Shown: positions 44,303-52,533 of the stretch, in pieces | Position numbering within the stretch: position 1 is the stretch's first letter | Layout of the letters: every line of letters begins with the position of its first letter | Assembly (NCBI GenBank): GCA_964454975.1 | Contig: CAYVVD010000018.1 | Span: 1 to 64,000, forward strand | Source of the DNA: CAYVVD01 sp964454975 | GTDB lineage: Bacteria > Bacteroidota > Ignavibacteria > Kapaibacteriales > UBA2268 | Direction: 5' to 3' | DNA length: 64,000 bases | Program-made: the position numbers and the translations under genes | The notes under the pieces: generated by a model | Told to the model about the DNA's origin: nothing | Database searches by the model: none | The model's input: the letters and a program-made list of their open reading frames with translations, nothing else

Positions 44303-44992
44303 ATGGATGGAGCTAAGTTATATATAGTACCTACACCAATTGGAAACCTTGACGACATTAGCAAAAGAGCTATTGATATTCTTTCTTCTGTAGATATTAT
44401 TGCCTGCGAAGATACAAGGACAACAGGAAAACTGCTGCAATTGCTCAACATACAATATGATAAATTAATTAGCTATCATGAGCACAACGAAAAGGAAAGA
44501 ACCATAGAATTGATTAAATACCTTGAACCGGGAAAATCAATTGCTTTAGTTTCTGACGCAGGTACACCAGGAATTTCCGATCCGGGTTACAGAATAATAA
44601 ACGCTGCAATTGCGTCAGGAATTCACATAATTGCTCTCCCCGGACCAACAGCATTGATCCCTGCACTTTTGGCATCAGGATTTCCGTTGCATAAGTTTAT
44701 TTTCCTTGGTTTTGTACCTCAAAAAAAAGGTAGGAACAAATTCATCAACGAATTTTTAACACAACCATATACTGCAATTCTTTATGAATCTTCACACAGG
44801 ATAATAAAACTATTTAATGAACTGAAAGAAAAAGCAAATTCCGAAAGATTGTTCTGCATAGCCAAGGAAATAAGTAAAGTCCACGAGGCTTATTTCAGGG
44901 GTACTGCAAACCAATGCTATGAATTCCTTCAGGACAAAGATAAGTCTAAAGGAGAATTTGTAATATTGGCCGGTCCGGACTCGTCAGAATAA
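44303..44992 (+). CDS. rsmI: 16S rRNA (cytidine(1402)-2'-O)-methyltransferase
   Basis: A 229-residue tetrapyrrole-methylase-fold methyltransferase. Family signatures include LYIVPTPIGNLDDIS, IIACEDTRTTGKLL, LVSDAGTPGISDPGYR, GPTALIPALLASGFPLHKFIFLGF and KGEFVIL. It lacks the extra C-terminal domain of E. coli RsmI (286 residues), as many short homologues do. ATG 44303 lies four bases after the tadA stop and is preferred to TTG 44282. Confidence 0.94.
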   Translation: MDGAKLYIVPTPIGNLDDISKRAIDILSSVDIIACEDTRTTGKLLQLLNIQYDKLISYHEHNEKERTIELIKYLEPGKSIALVSDAGTPGISDPGYRIINAAIASGIHIIALPGPTALIPALLASGFPLHKFIFLGFVPQKKGRNKFINEFLTQPYTAILYESSHRIIKLFNELKEKANSERLFCIAKEISKVHEAYFRGTANQCYEFLQDKDKSKGEFVILAGPDSSE

Positions 44993-45010
44993 CTACAAAT
45001 GTATTTTTTG

Positions 45011-45030
45011 ATTTTAGTTGTAACTAAAAT
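45011..45030. promoter_or_regulatory. 20-bp near-perfect dyad between rsmI and tmk
   Basis: Half-sites ATTTTAGTT (45011-45019) and AACTAAAAT (45022-45030) are exact inverted repeats separated by two bases. A two-base loop is too short for a stable RNA hairpin and there is no GC core or adjoining T-run, so a dimeric-protein binding site is more likely than a terminator. It lies 69 bases before the tmk start. Confidence 0.4.
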
Positions 45031-45098
45031 TATTCCGGTTTTGTCTTTAAATTAAGAGGAAATTAATATAACTTTGATTTTTTCATATTGTAGAATAC

Positions 45099-45704
45099 AT
45101 GTTCGTCAGTTTTGAAGGAATAGACGGAAGCGGCAAGTCAACGCAGTGCAGGTTATTCTGCGAGTACCTTGAAAAAAGGAATATTGATTACATTTTTGTC
45201 CGTGAACCGGGCGGTACAGATTTATCTGAGAAAATCAGAGAACTTTTGCTCTCTAATAACCATTCAATGAGCGCAGTCAGCGAACTTATGTTGTTTGAAG
45301 CAGCCCGCGCTAACCTTGTTGAGAATGTAATACGGCCTGCATTGAGAAATGGTAAATGGGTGATTTCAGACAGATTTTGTGATTCGACAACAGTTTACCA
45401 GGGATACGGCAGAGGTTTAAACATCGAAAAGGTTAAGGATATCAATTTATTTACAACAGGCGGATTGGAACCCGGCATTACTGTTTACCTCGATGTTTCA
45501 CTTGAACTGGCTGCTAATCGTACAAAAAACAACAACAAAGACAGGATTGAAAACTCAGGCAGGGAATTTTTTGAATTGATCGTTAACGGTTACAGGGAAC
45601 TTTGCAAAACGGAAGAAAGAATTACTATTGTAAATTCGAATGGTTCAATTGAAGAAACACAAGAATTGATTATAAAAGTTTTTAAGCAAAAAGGTTATTT
45701 ATAA
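45099..45704 (+). CDS. tmk: thymidylate kinase
   Basis: A 201-residue P-loop kinase that phosphorylates dTMP to dTDP. The P-loop EGIDGSGKSTQ is at residues 6-16, VREPGGTDLSE has the substrate-contacting Arg, and the DR[FHY] motif is SDRFCDSTTVYQGYGRG. The LID segment is short (AANRTKNNNKDRIE). Length is typical. Confidence 0.96.
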   Translation: MFVSFEGIDGSGKSTQCRLFCEYLEKRNIDYIFVREPGGTDLSEKIRELLLSNNHSMSAVSELMLFEAARANLVENVIRPALRNGKWVISDRFCDSTTVYQGYGRGLNIEKVKDINLFTTGGLEPGITVYLDVSLELAANRTKNNNKDRIENSGREFFELIVNGYRELCKTEERITIVNSNGSIEETQELIIKVFKQKGYL

Positions 45705-45719
45705 ATAATAGGGATTACT

Positions 45720-48332
45720 ATGAAAAAGGGAATATTACTATTTATTGTTTATGCATTAATTTCAAGTTTTTCATGGGCTGATAACAATACACCTGTGAAA
45801 ACTGCAGATGCAATACGTATGTTCAATTTTAAGGGAAGTAATAAAGCGATTGGAAGCGAAATCCAATCTCCTTATGCAAGCTTTGAAATAAATGAAGCAG
45901 TTGCTTCCGATGTTTTTAAAACAAAATCTCCGGTAGTTACGATTGACAATTTCCCTATATCGGGAAATAGTACTGCAACAGTGGTATTAAACAGGATAAG
46001 AAGCGTTGTTGATTCTAAAACAAAGCTGACAATCAAAACAAACAATGGCCCTGTTATCGGGAAATTACCGGAAGTTTACACTTTCACCGGGGCTATCAAA
46101 GGAGAACCCAATTCCAATGTATTTATCAATTACTTTGATGGCAAGATTATGGGATTCGTTCAGAACAATGATGAACAATTCAATCTTGTCCCTTTTTCCG
46201 GTGACGAAGTTTCGAAAAAGAACCATGCATTGCACACACTCCTTGAAACTGACTTTGCATCTAAAAGCCGCCAGCCATTTTTATGCGGCACAAATGATGT
46301 TTCAACTGGTGAATTTGATGAAGCTAAAAGCAGAGAATACAGGAAATTTGTTGAAGAGCTGAAAAAGGAAGGCAGTGCAATTCAAATGAAAACATCAGAC
46401 CTTATTCAGGTTAATATTATGGTTGAAGGGGAATATTTGTTTTTTTCCGATTCAAGAATCGGTTCAAATGTTGACAGGGCAACAGCTTACATTATCTCTG
46501 TAATGTCCCACGTATCAAAGATATACGAAGACAATGTTAACATAAGGCTTTATATTTCTGAAATCATCATAAATTCGGATTCCTCATTTGACCCATATAT
46601 TGATTCAGAGACAATAACAGATAAGCTATCAAGAATGGCTGACGAATGGCAGGTATTTCATTCCAACAAAAGAAGGGCATTGGCTGTGCTTTTTGCTAAC
46701 AAAGCTGCCCAGCCACCCGGTGATGTGGTTGCAGGAATTGCATATTCCGGTAACAATTATAACGGTGTGCTTTGCAATGTATCCAGAGGTTATGCAGTTT
46801 TCGGAATTGATGCTGATTATACCTACCCAACCTTTAATTACACCTGGGATGTAAGCGTAGCTTGCCATGAACTCGGACATAATTTTGGCAATCCGCATAC
46901 GCATAACTGCTATTGGGAAACCGATCTTGGTATTCCTGTTCTCGATACATGCATTCGCAAAGAGTTTGCAGGCTACCAGACAGACGCGTGTTACCAGGGG
47001 CCAATCCCAAGAAAAGGTACAATAATGAGCTACTGTCATTTAACTAATGGCGGAACTGTTGAACTGTACTTCCACCCAGTTGTCGCCAAAAAGATGAGAG
47101 GTGAGGCAGAGGATGCTGTTGCTGACGAGCTTCTTTCATGCGTTTTTGTTCCTTCAAAACGATATATATCCTTACTATCACCACTTGGAAGTGAATCAAT
47201 AAACGGCGGGTTTGAATACGAAATACAATGGACTCACCAAAATGTTGGTACTCTCGAAATCAGCTACTCATCTAATGGAGGGAATAACTGGGATATAATT
47301 GCTTCCGGAGTCAGCGCTGACGATAGTACTTACAAATGGCTTGTTCCTGCCAATTCAACAAAACAGGGAATGATTCTTATTAAGGATGAGGATGACCCTG
47401 AAGTTTATGATATGTCAATGCTCAACTTCACCGTTAAATCATCAACGGTTAATATTCTGAATTCACCGGAAAACAAACGATTAGGCCATTATTCAGAAAT
47501 TACAGTTTCCTGGGAGCTTGATGTTGTGCAATCAGTTGACATTCAATTCAGTAGCAATGGTGGGAATAATTGGGAAACCCTTGAAGAAGGCTTTACTGGA
47601 TTGAGTTATAAATTCTTCCCACCCCAGATTCTGTCTGAGAATTGTAAAGTCAGAATAGTAGACAGTAATAATGACAACATTTTCGATGAATCCGGTACAT
47701 TTGCTGTTGGCGCCGAAGTATTTGAAATCACCCGTCCGGCTGATGGTGATGTTATCTGTACAAGCGCTGATTTACCGGAAGACCAGAAATATGAAATTCG
47801 CTGGCAGTTTGATTTCCTTGAAGATTTTTACCTTTACTATCGTCCCGGTGATGCAGACGACTGGAAAAGAGTGTCGGTTATTCCATTGAACGCCGGAAAT
47901 TATAAATTCGAATGGAACTACCCCAAGGGGATCACAAGCGAAACTGCTCAATTTAAAGTTACGCCAAGGGCAAATACTGATGTTGATATTTATGTTAGCC
48001 ATAAATTCAAGTTTGATTCTGATTGTATTGTTTCGGTAGATCCATTCAATAATTTCGAAGAACTTCTAAATATCAGCTCAATTATTCCTAATCCAGCATC
48101 CGGATTTGCAAGGATTGAATTCGAATATAACATTCAGGGAAATCCTGAAGCTGCAATTAAAGCTGTTGACATCAATGGCAGGACTATCTCAATTATCAGG
48201 ACTCTTGAAAGCGTTAAATACGGTATGAATACAGTTGATATTGATCTGTCTTCTATTCCCCAGGGTGCATACTTTATAGTTGTGGAGATTGCTAACCTAA
48301 AGGCAACTGCTCCATTAAGTGTCGTGAGATAG
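45720..48332 (+). CDS. T9SS-exported M12-type (reprolysin-like) metalloprotease
   Basis: An 870-residue secreted metzincin. A Sec signal (residues 1-20, ending SFSWA) is followed by a propeptide-like region with a single cysteine in FLCGTND, a possible cysteine switch. The catalytic domain has CHELGHNFGNPHTH (zinc HExxHxxGxxH, first His near residue 383) and the Met-turn IMSYCH. Two repeated beta-sandwich modules (SSNGGNNWDII and SSNGGNNWETL) lead to a C-terminal sorting domain (IPNPASGFARIEF, VDINGRTI, IPQGAYFIVVEI). It likely degrades protein outside the cell, feeding the amino-acid catabolism encoded in the window. Confidence 0.93.
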   Translation: MKKGILLFIVYALISSFSWADNNTPVKTADAIRMFNFKGSNKAIGSEIQSPYASFEINEAVASDVFKTKSPVVTIDNFPISGNSTATVVLNRIRSVVDSKTKLTIKTNNGPVIGKLPEVYTFTGAIKGEPNSNVFINYFDGKIMGFVQNNDEQFNLVPFSGDEVSKKNHALHTLLETDFASKSRQPFLCGTNDVSTGEFDEAKSREYRKFVEELKKEGSAIQMKTSDLIQVNIMVEGEYLFFSDSRIGSNVDRATAYIISVMSHVSKIYEDNVNIRLYISEIIINSDSSFDPYIDSETITDKLSRMADEWQVFHSNKRRALAVLFANKAAQPPGDVVAGIAYSGNNYNGVLCNVSRGYAVFGIDADYTYPTFNYTWDVSVACHELGHNFGNPHTHNCYWETDLGIPVLDTCIRKEFAGYQTDACYQGPIPRKGTIMSYCHLTNGGTVELYFHPVVAKKMRGEAEDAVADELLSCVFVPSKRYISLLSPLGSESINGGFEYEIQWTHQNVGTLEISYSSNGGNNWDIIASGVSADDSTYKWLVPANSTKQGMILIKDEDDPEVYDMSMLNFTVKSSTVNILNSPENKRLGHYSEITVSWELDVVQSVDIQFSSNGGNNWETLEEGFTGLSYKFFPPQILSENCKVRIVDSNNDNIFDESGTFAVGAEVFEITRPADGDVICTSADLPEDQKYEIRWQFDFLEDFYLYYRPGDADDWKRVSVIPLNAGNYKFEWNYPKGITSETAQFKVTPRANTDVDIYVSHKFKFDSDCIVSVDPFNNFEELLNISSIIPNPASGFARIEFEYNIQGNPEAAIKAVDINGRTISIIRTLESVKYGMNTVDIDLSSIPQGAYFIVVEIANLKATAPLSVVR

Positions 48333-48360
48333 TAACAATTTGATTACATAAAATCTATAT

Positions 48361-48397
48361 GGGCTGTTAGCGTTTGCTTTGCTGGCAGCCCTTTTTT
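48361..48397 (+). terminator. rho-independent terminator after the metalloprotease gene
   Basis: GGGCTG (48361-48366) pairs with CAGCCC (48386-48391), with AGC/GCT able to extend pairing inside the loop, followed by six Ts (48392-48397). It lies 28 bases after the protease stop. Confidence 0.8.
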
Positions 48398-48431
48398 AAA
48401 TTATCCCTAATTATTTTGCATCAGGATAAAA

Positions 48432-49328
48432 ATGCTTAATTCTTTAATTGTGAATGCCCTGCCACTGTTACCAAAATCATTGGTACACATATTTGCAAAA
48501 AAGTACATCGCTGGGGATAATCTCGACGATGCCGTAGTTGTTACTAAAAACTTCTCACTAATTGGCGGGAAAACAACTATAGATGTCCTTGGCGAATTTG
48601 TTACTAACAAAGAAAAGGCTCTTCACGAAAAGGAAATGTGCTCACAAGTACTTGATGCAATTTCGATTAATAACCTGCCGACCTATCTTTCGATCAAACC
48701 AACTTCTCTTGGACTTGGATTAGATGTAGAATTTGCACACGACAATATTGCTTTTTTACTGGAAAAAGCAAGGGAATTCGACATCTTCGTGCGTATAGAT
48801 ATGGAAAACTCGCCTTACACAACAAAAACATTAGATATGTACAGAAGGCTTCGCCTTGAAGGTTATGGCAATGTTGGATTCGTAATCCAGGCATATATGC
48901 GAAGGAGTATGGCCGATTTAAAGGAGATGGCTGATTTAAAACCTTCAGTCAGGCTTTGCAAGGGAATATACAGTGAAAGCGAGGAAATAGCATATAAAAA
49001 ACCGGATGAAATTCGGGATAATTACAAGAGACTACTTGCATTTATGCTGGAAAGTGGGTTTCATCCTGCAATTGCTACTCATGATGAAGAACTGATAATT
49101 GATGCCGTTAATCAATTAAAGCAACATGGCAAATCAAAAGAGGATTATGAATTTCAAATGTTGCTTGGTGTCCGCGAAGAAAGGCGCGATTCCTTATTAA
49201 GAGGAAATCATAATGTAAGGATTTATGTTCCCTTCGGCAAAGACTGGTACGGGTATTCCGTAAGAAGACTGAAAGAAAACCCACAGATGGCAGGTCATAT
49301 CTTTAAATCATTATTTACGAAGAATTGA
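48432..49328 (+). CDS. proline dehydrogenase (monofunctional)
   Basis: A 298-residue FAD-dependent (beta-alpha)8 barrel that oxidises L-proline to pyrroline-5-carboxylate and feeds electrons to quinone. Diagnostic stretches are LSIKPTSLGLGLD, VRIDMENSPYTTKT, FVIQAYMRRS, VRLCKGIYSE, IATHDEELI and the C-terminal RIYVPFGKDWYGYSVRRLKENP with the substrate-binding arginine pair. The partner P5C dehydrogenase is not in the window. The stop overlaps the TTG of the next gene as TTGA. Confidence 0.94.
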   Translation: MLNSLIVNALPLLPKSLVHIFAKKYIAGDNLDDAVVVTKNFSLIGGKTTIDVLGEFVTNKEKALHEKEMCSQVLDAISINNLPTYLSIKPTSLGLGLDVEFAHDNIAFLLEKAREFDIFVRIDMENSPYTTKTLDMYRRLRLEGYGNVGFVIQAYMRRSMADLKEMADLKPSVRLCKGIYSESEEIAYKKPDEIRDNYKRLLAFMLESGFHPAIATHDEELIIDAVNQLKQHGKSKEDYEFQMLLGVREERRDSLLRGNHNVRIYVPFGKDWYGYSVRRLKENPQMAGHIFKSLFTKN

Positions 49329-50203
49329 TAAAGCTTATTTCAACCACTCTAGTGCTACTTCTCCTAATTGCCTGTGGCAATATAAAGGAACAGGAAAGTA
49401 GCGATTTTATCATAATCGGCTCGTTTAATATTGCATGGCTGGGTGATGGAGTCAATGACAGGATTGACAGGGTTGAAAGCGATTATAAAAAAATAGCAGG
49501 AATTATCAAATCATGCAGGGCAGATATAATTGGAATACAGGAGGTTGAAAATCCTGAAGCCATAATGAGAATTTTAATATACCTTCCTGGCTACAATTTT
49601 CAGTTAGCAGAATCAGGAAGGCAGCAAAGACCGGGCATTCTTTATAAGAACCAAATTGAAATTCTAAATACCTATGAAAATAATGATGTAGCTGTTATTG
49701 AGTCAAGAACTCGTCCGGGTTTCGTTTTTGAAGCAAAATCAGGAAACTTTGATTTTATCGGCATGGTAGTGCATTTCAAATCCACTTCGAGATGGGATGA
49801 TACGCCACAGAAAAAAGCCGAGAGCAGGATTATTAGAAGAAATCAGGCAAAGGTTGTTGAAAATTGGGTTGATACAAGGTTACAAAATGGAAGCGAAAAA
49901 GATATAGTGATTTTAGGTGATTTCAACGATTATCCAGGTAGAAAAGAAAATTCAACTATCAATCAATTAATGCAAGAAGAAAAACTTGTATTCATTACCG
50001 ACAACTTAATGAGCTGTAAGTACCCTTCCCTGGAGTCTATTGACCATATTTTAATAACAAGAACAGCTGAAAAAAGATATATAAAAAACAGTGCTTATAT
50101 GTTTGATATCACAAGCGCTTTCAGCGCCGGAGAGTTGAAAACAATTTCTGATCACTGCCCGGTTATTGCTAAGTTTGAAATCACCAGTCCGGATAATGAT
50201 TAA
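49325..50203 (+). CDS. endonuclease/exonuclease/phosphatase-family lipoprotein
   Basis: A 292-residue EEP-fold protein with a lipoprotein signal (LISTTLVLLLLIAC, Cys near residue 17). The fold's conserved residues are in GSFNIAWLG (Asn), IIGIQEVENPEA (metal Glu), ILGDFNDYPG (Asp/Asn) and ISDHCPVIAKF (Asp-His). It could be an extracytoplasmic nuclease or phosphatase; the substrate cannot be told from sequence. TTG 49325 overlaps the proline dehydrogenase stop, so the two are probably co-translated. Confidence 0.85.
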   Translation: MIKLISTTLVLLLLIACGNIKEQESSDFIIIGSFNIAWLGDGVNDRIDRVESDYKKIAGIIKSCRADIIGIQEVENPEAIMRILIYLPGYNFQLAESGRQQRPGILYKNQIEILNTYENNDVAVIESRTRPGFVFEAKSGNFDFIGMVVHFKSTSRWDDTPQKKAESRIIRRNQAKVVENWVDTRLQNGSEKDIVILGDFNDYPGRKENSTINQLMQEEKLVFITDNLMSCKYPSLESIDHILITRTAEKRYIKNSAYMFDITSAFSAGELKTISDHCPVIAKFEITSPDND

Positions 50204-50271
50204 CTAATCTTGAACTTTTAAATTCATTTACAAATCGTTAATTTTAATTAAACAATAATTACAGGTTTTCT

Positions 50272-50640
50272 ATGCTTAGCAATAAAGGGATTATCAGAAT
50301 AGAAGATAAAGATGATTTCACAATAATGTACCTGGACGGTACATTCAACAGTGAAGAACAAAATAAAGCCTTGCAGGACAATTTCGAAAAACTGGCATCA
50401 GAAGACAAAAACAGGATAATTATCGATTTTACAGATGTTTTTTATTTCAATTCAATTGCAATTCGCGGTTTAATGACTGGAAGGAAAAAAATCAAAGCTG
50501 AAGGAGGCAATATCGTTTTTTGCAATTTGGGTGAATATGTAGAAAATATATTCAAACTTACACGGTTGAATGTGATTTTTAAGTTTTGCGACAGCCTGGA
50601 AGAAGCGAGTAAAGAAGTAGTAAACGAGAACCTTAGCTAA
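50272..50640 (+). CDS. STAS-domain anti-sigma factor antagonist-like protein
   Basis: A 122-residue STAS protein. The pattern is an N-terminal strand pair (FTIMYLDGTFN), then RIIIDFTDVFYFNSIAIRGLM with a serine near residue 61 at the usual phosphorylation site, then a strand NIVFCNLGEYVENIFKLTRL. Such proteins bind anti-sigma factors or kinases in partner-switching. No cognate kinase is adjacent. Its 3' end overlaps the convergent TPR gene by eight bases. Confidence 0.87.
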   Translation: MLSNKGIIRIEDKDDFTIMYLDGTFNSEEQNKALQDNFEKLASEDKNRIIIDFTDVFYFNSIAIRGLMTGRKKIKAEGGNIVFCNLGEYVENIFKLTRLNVIFKFCDSLEEASKEVVNENLS

Positions 50641-52533
50641 TCCTGTTTTCAGAGTAGTTCAACTTGATGTATTCTCTCAGCTGTTCAGCAAGTTTTGTAT
50701 CTTCCTGTTTAAGAAAGTAATATTCCCTCATAGCATCTTTTTCAAAGCCCATTTCCATATATGCGATACCCAGGTTATAATGAGCTTTCAGATGTTTGGG
50801 ATCAACCTCAACTGCGCTGATAAACGCAGTCACTGCCTGCTCAACTTTACTATTTTCCATATATACAATGCCAAGCATATTAAAGAACTCAGCATTAAGC
50901 GGGTCTATATAAATACAGCGGCGGAAAGATTCTATCGCCTTATTGAAGTGCTTCATTTTGGAATAGATCATACCAAGCTGGTAATCTGCTTCGTAATAAT
51001 CAGGTTNNNNNNNNNNTCAGGTTTAATGTTCAAAGTACTCTGAAATGCACTAATAGCTTCACGATAATTTGCGAGCTTTGAATAAAGGAGCCCAAGTTGG
51101 AAGTGAACATTTTCAAAAGCAGGGTTAATTCTCTTTGCTTTCTCCAGGTTTTCTTTTGCCTTATGATACTCTTTAAGGCTTTTATGGGCAAGCCCGAGCT
51201 GGTAATAACCGTTCCAAGCTTCAGGGTTATACCTGAGGCCTTCTTTGAGGCTGTTGATAGCTTCAAAAATCAATGAGCCATTTTCTTCCTTTTCCGAAAG
51301 AAACATTAAAGCTGTCCCTTTACCTATATATGCTTCAGAATTAAATGGTTCGGTTTTAACTGCATTTTCATAGGATTCGAGAGAATTATAATAATCCCCG
51401 CTTATCAAATAACAAGCGCCGAGATTCAGCCAGGCATGAGTATTTTTTTCGTTTAACTCTATTGATGCCTTAAGATTTTCTATCGCTGATTTAAAGTCTC
51501 CAAGTTTACGGAAAGCAATCCCTTTCCAGAAACAGGTCTGATATGACTTTCCTTTTTCATTTTCCAGGTGAATTATTGTTTCAATAGCTTCAGTGTATTT
51601 CATTATTTGTATTTGGGAACCTGCCAGCTCAATCAACCCGTCTAATAGTGAATTTCTAATTTTTCTGGCTGTTGCAATACATGTTATACATTGATTGAAC
51701 CATTTTTCTTCATAATAGCTTTTTCCTAAAAGCACCAGTATCTCAATATTATCAGGCTCAAGTTCATTTGCCTGGTGAAGCGATACAATAGCCTCCCTAT
51801 AGTTTTTTAATTTGTAATATATTATACCCAACTTGTGGTATGATTGGGTATATTCGGGTTTTCGCCTTACAATTTCTTTAAGGTATTTCTCCGCATTAAA
51901 ATAGTCTTCCCGGTCAAAATATATAATACTAAGGTTGTTTAATGCATCTACCATGTTGTTATTCAAATTCAGTGCTATACTGAATGAACGGAGAGCATTA
52001 TCAAAATCCCCGACCTGTTTTTGAGCATTGCCAAGATTATAGAAAACTTCTGCATTGGATGGATATAGGTTGGTGCAAGTTTTGAAATGCTTTATGCTAC
52101 GCCGGAAGTCATTCCCGGCAAAGTAAAGATTCCCAAGATTATAATGTGCTTCATAATAGTCAGGCTTGCAATTCACAGCAGTGAGAAATGAGTGAATTGC
52201 ATCGCTTTTCTTTTGAAGTTTAAGCTTGATATTGCCCAGTAGGTTATGAGCTTCGCAATAATTTGCATTCAGGGCAATAGCTTCAATGCAGTAGTTCTGT
52301 GCTTCATGTAATTTTGACACTTTATAGTTAATAATTGCCAGGTTGAAGTAAACTTCCGGCACAGGAAGGTAATACTCGAGAATCGTAAGGAGATTGGACT
52401 CTGCAGAATCATACTTTTCTTCGTTAATATTGCTGTAAGCCTTATTAAAAAGGGCACGAAAATCGGGTGTTTTTTCTAATTCTTCCTTGCCGCCTTTTTT
52501 CCCGGCTATTCCCTTTTTGGGGATTACCTTCAT
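50633..52533 (-). CDS. TPR-repeat protein, split by an assembly gap
   Basis: A protein of at least about 627 residues, almost wholly made of about 17 tetratricopeptide repeats of 34 residues (for example YYEAHYNLGNLYFAGNDFRRSI). Ns at 51007-51016 break it. Merging the duplicated seven bases that flank the gap gives NIKPDYYEADYQLGMIYSK and keeps the exact 34-residue spacing between the Pro residues that end each repeat. With no signal peptide, it is a cytoplasmic scaffold or adaptor. Its ATG overlaps the stop of the YfhO-type membrane protein gene by four bases, so the two may work together. Whole repeats could still be missing at the gap. Confidence 0.88.
51000..51023. other. scaffold gap within the TPR gene
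   Basis: Ten Ns (51007-51016) are flanked by the same seven bases, tcaggtt, at 51000-51006 and 51017-51023. Collapsing 17 bases restores the reading frame. The repeat nature of the gene means loss of one or more repeat units is also possible. Confidence 0.75.
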
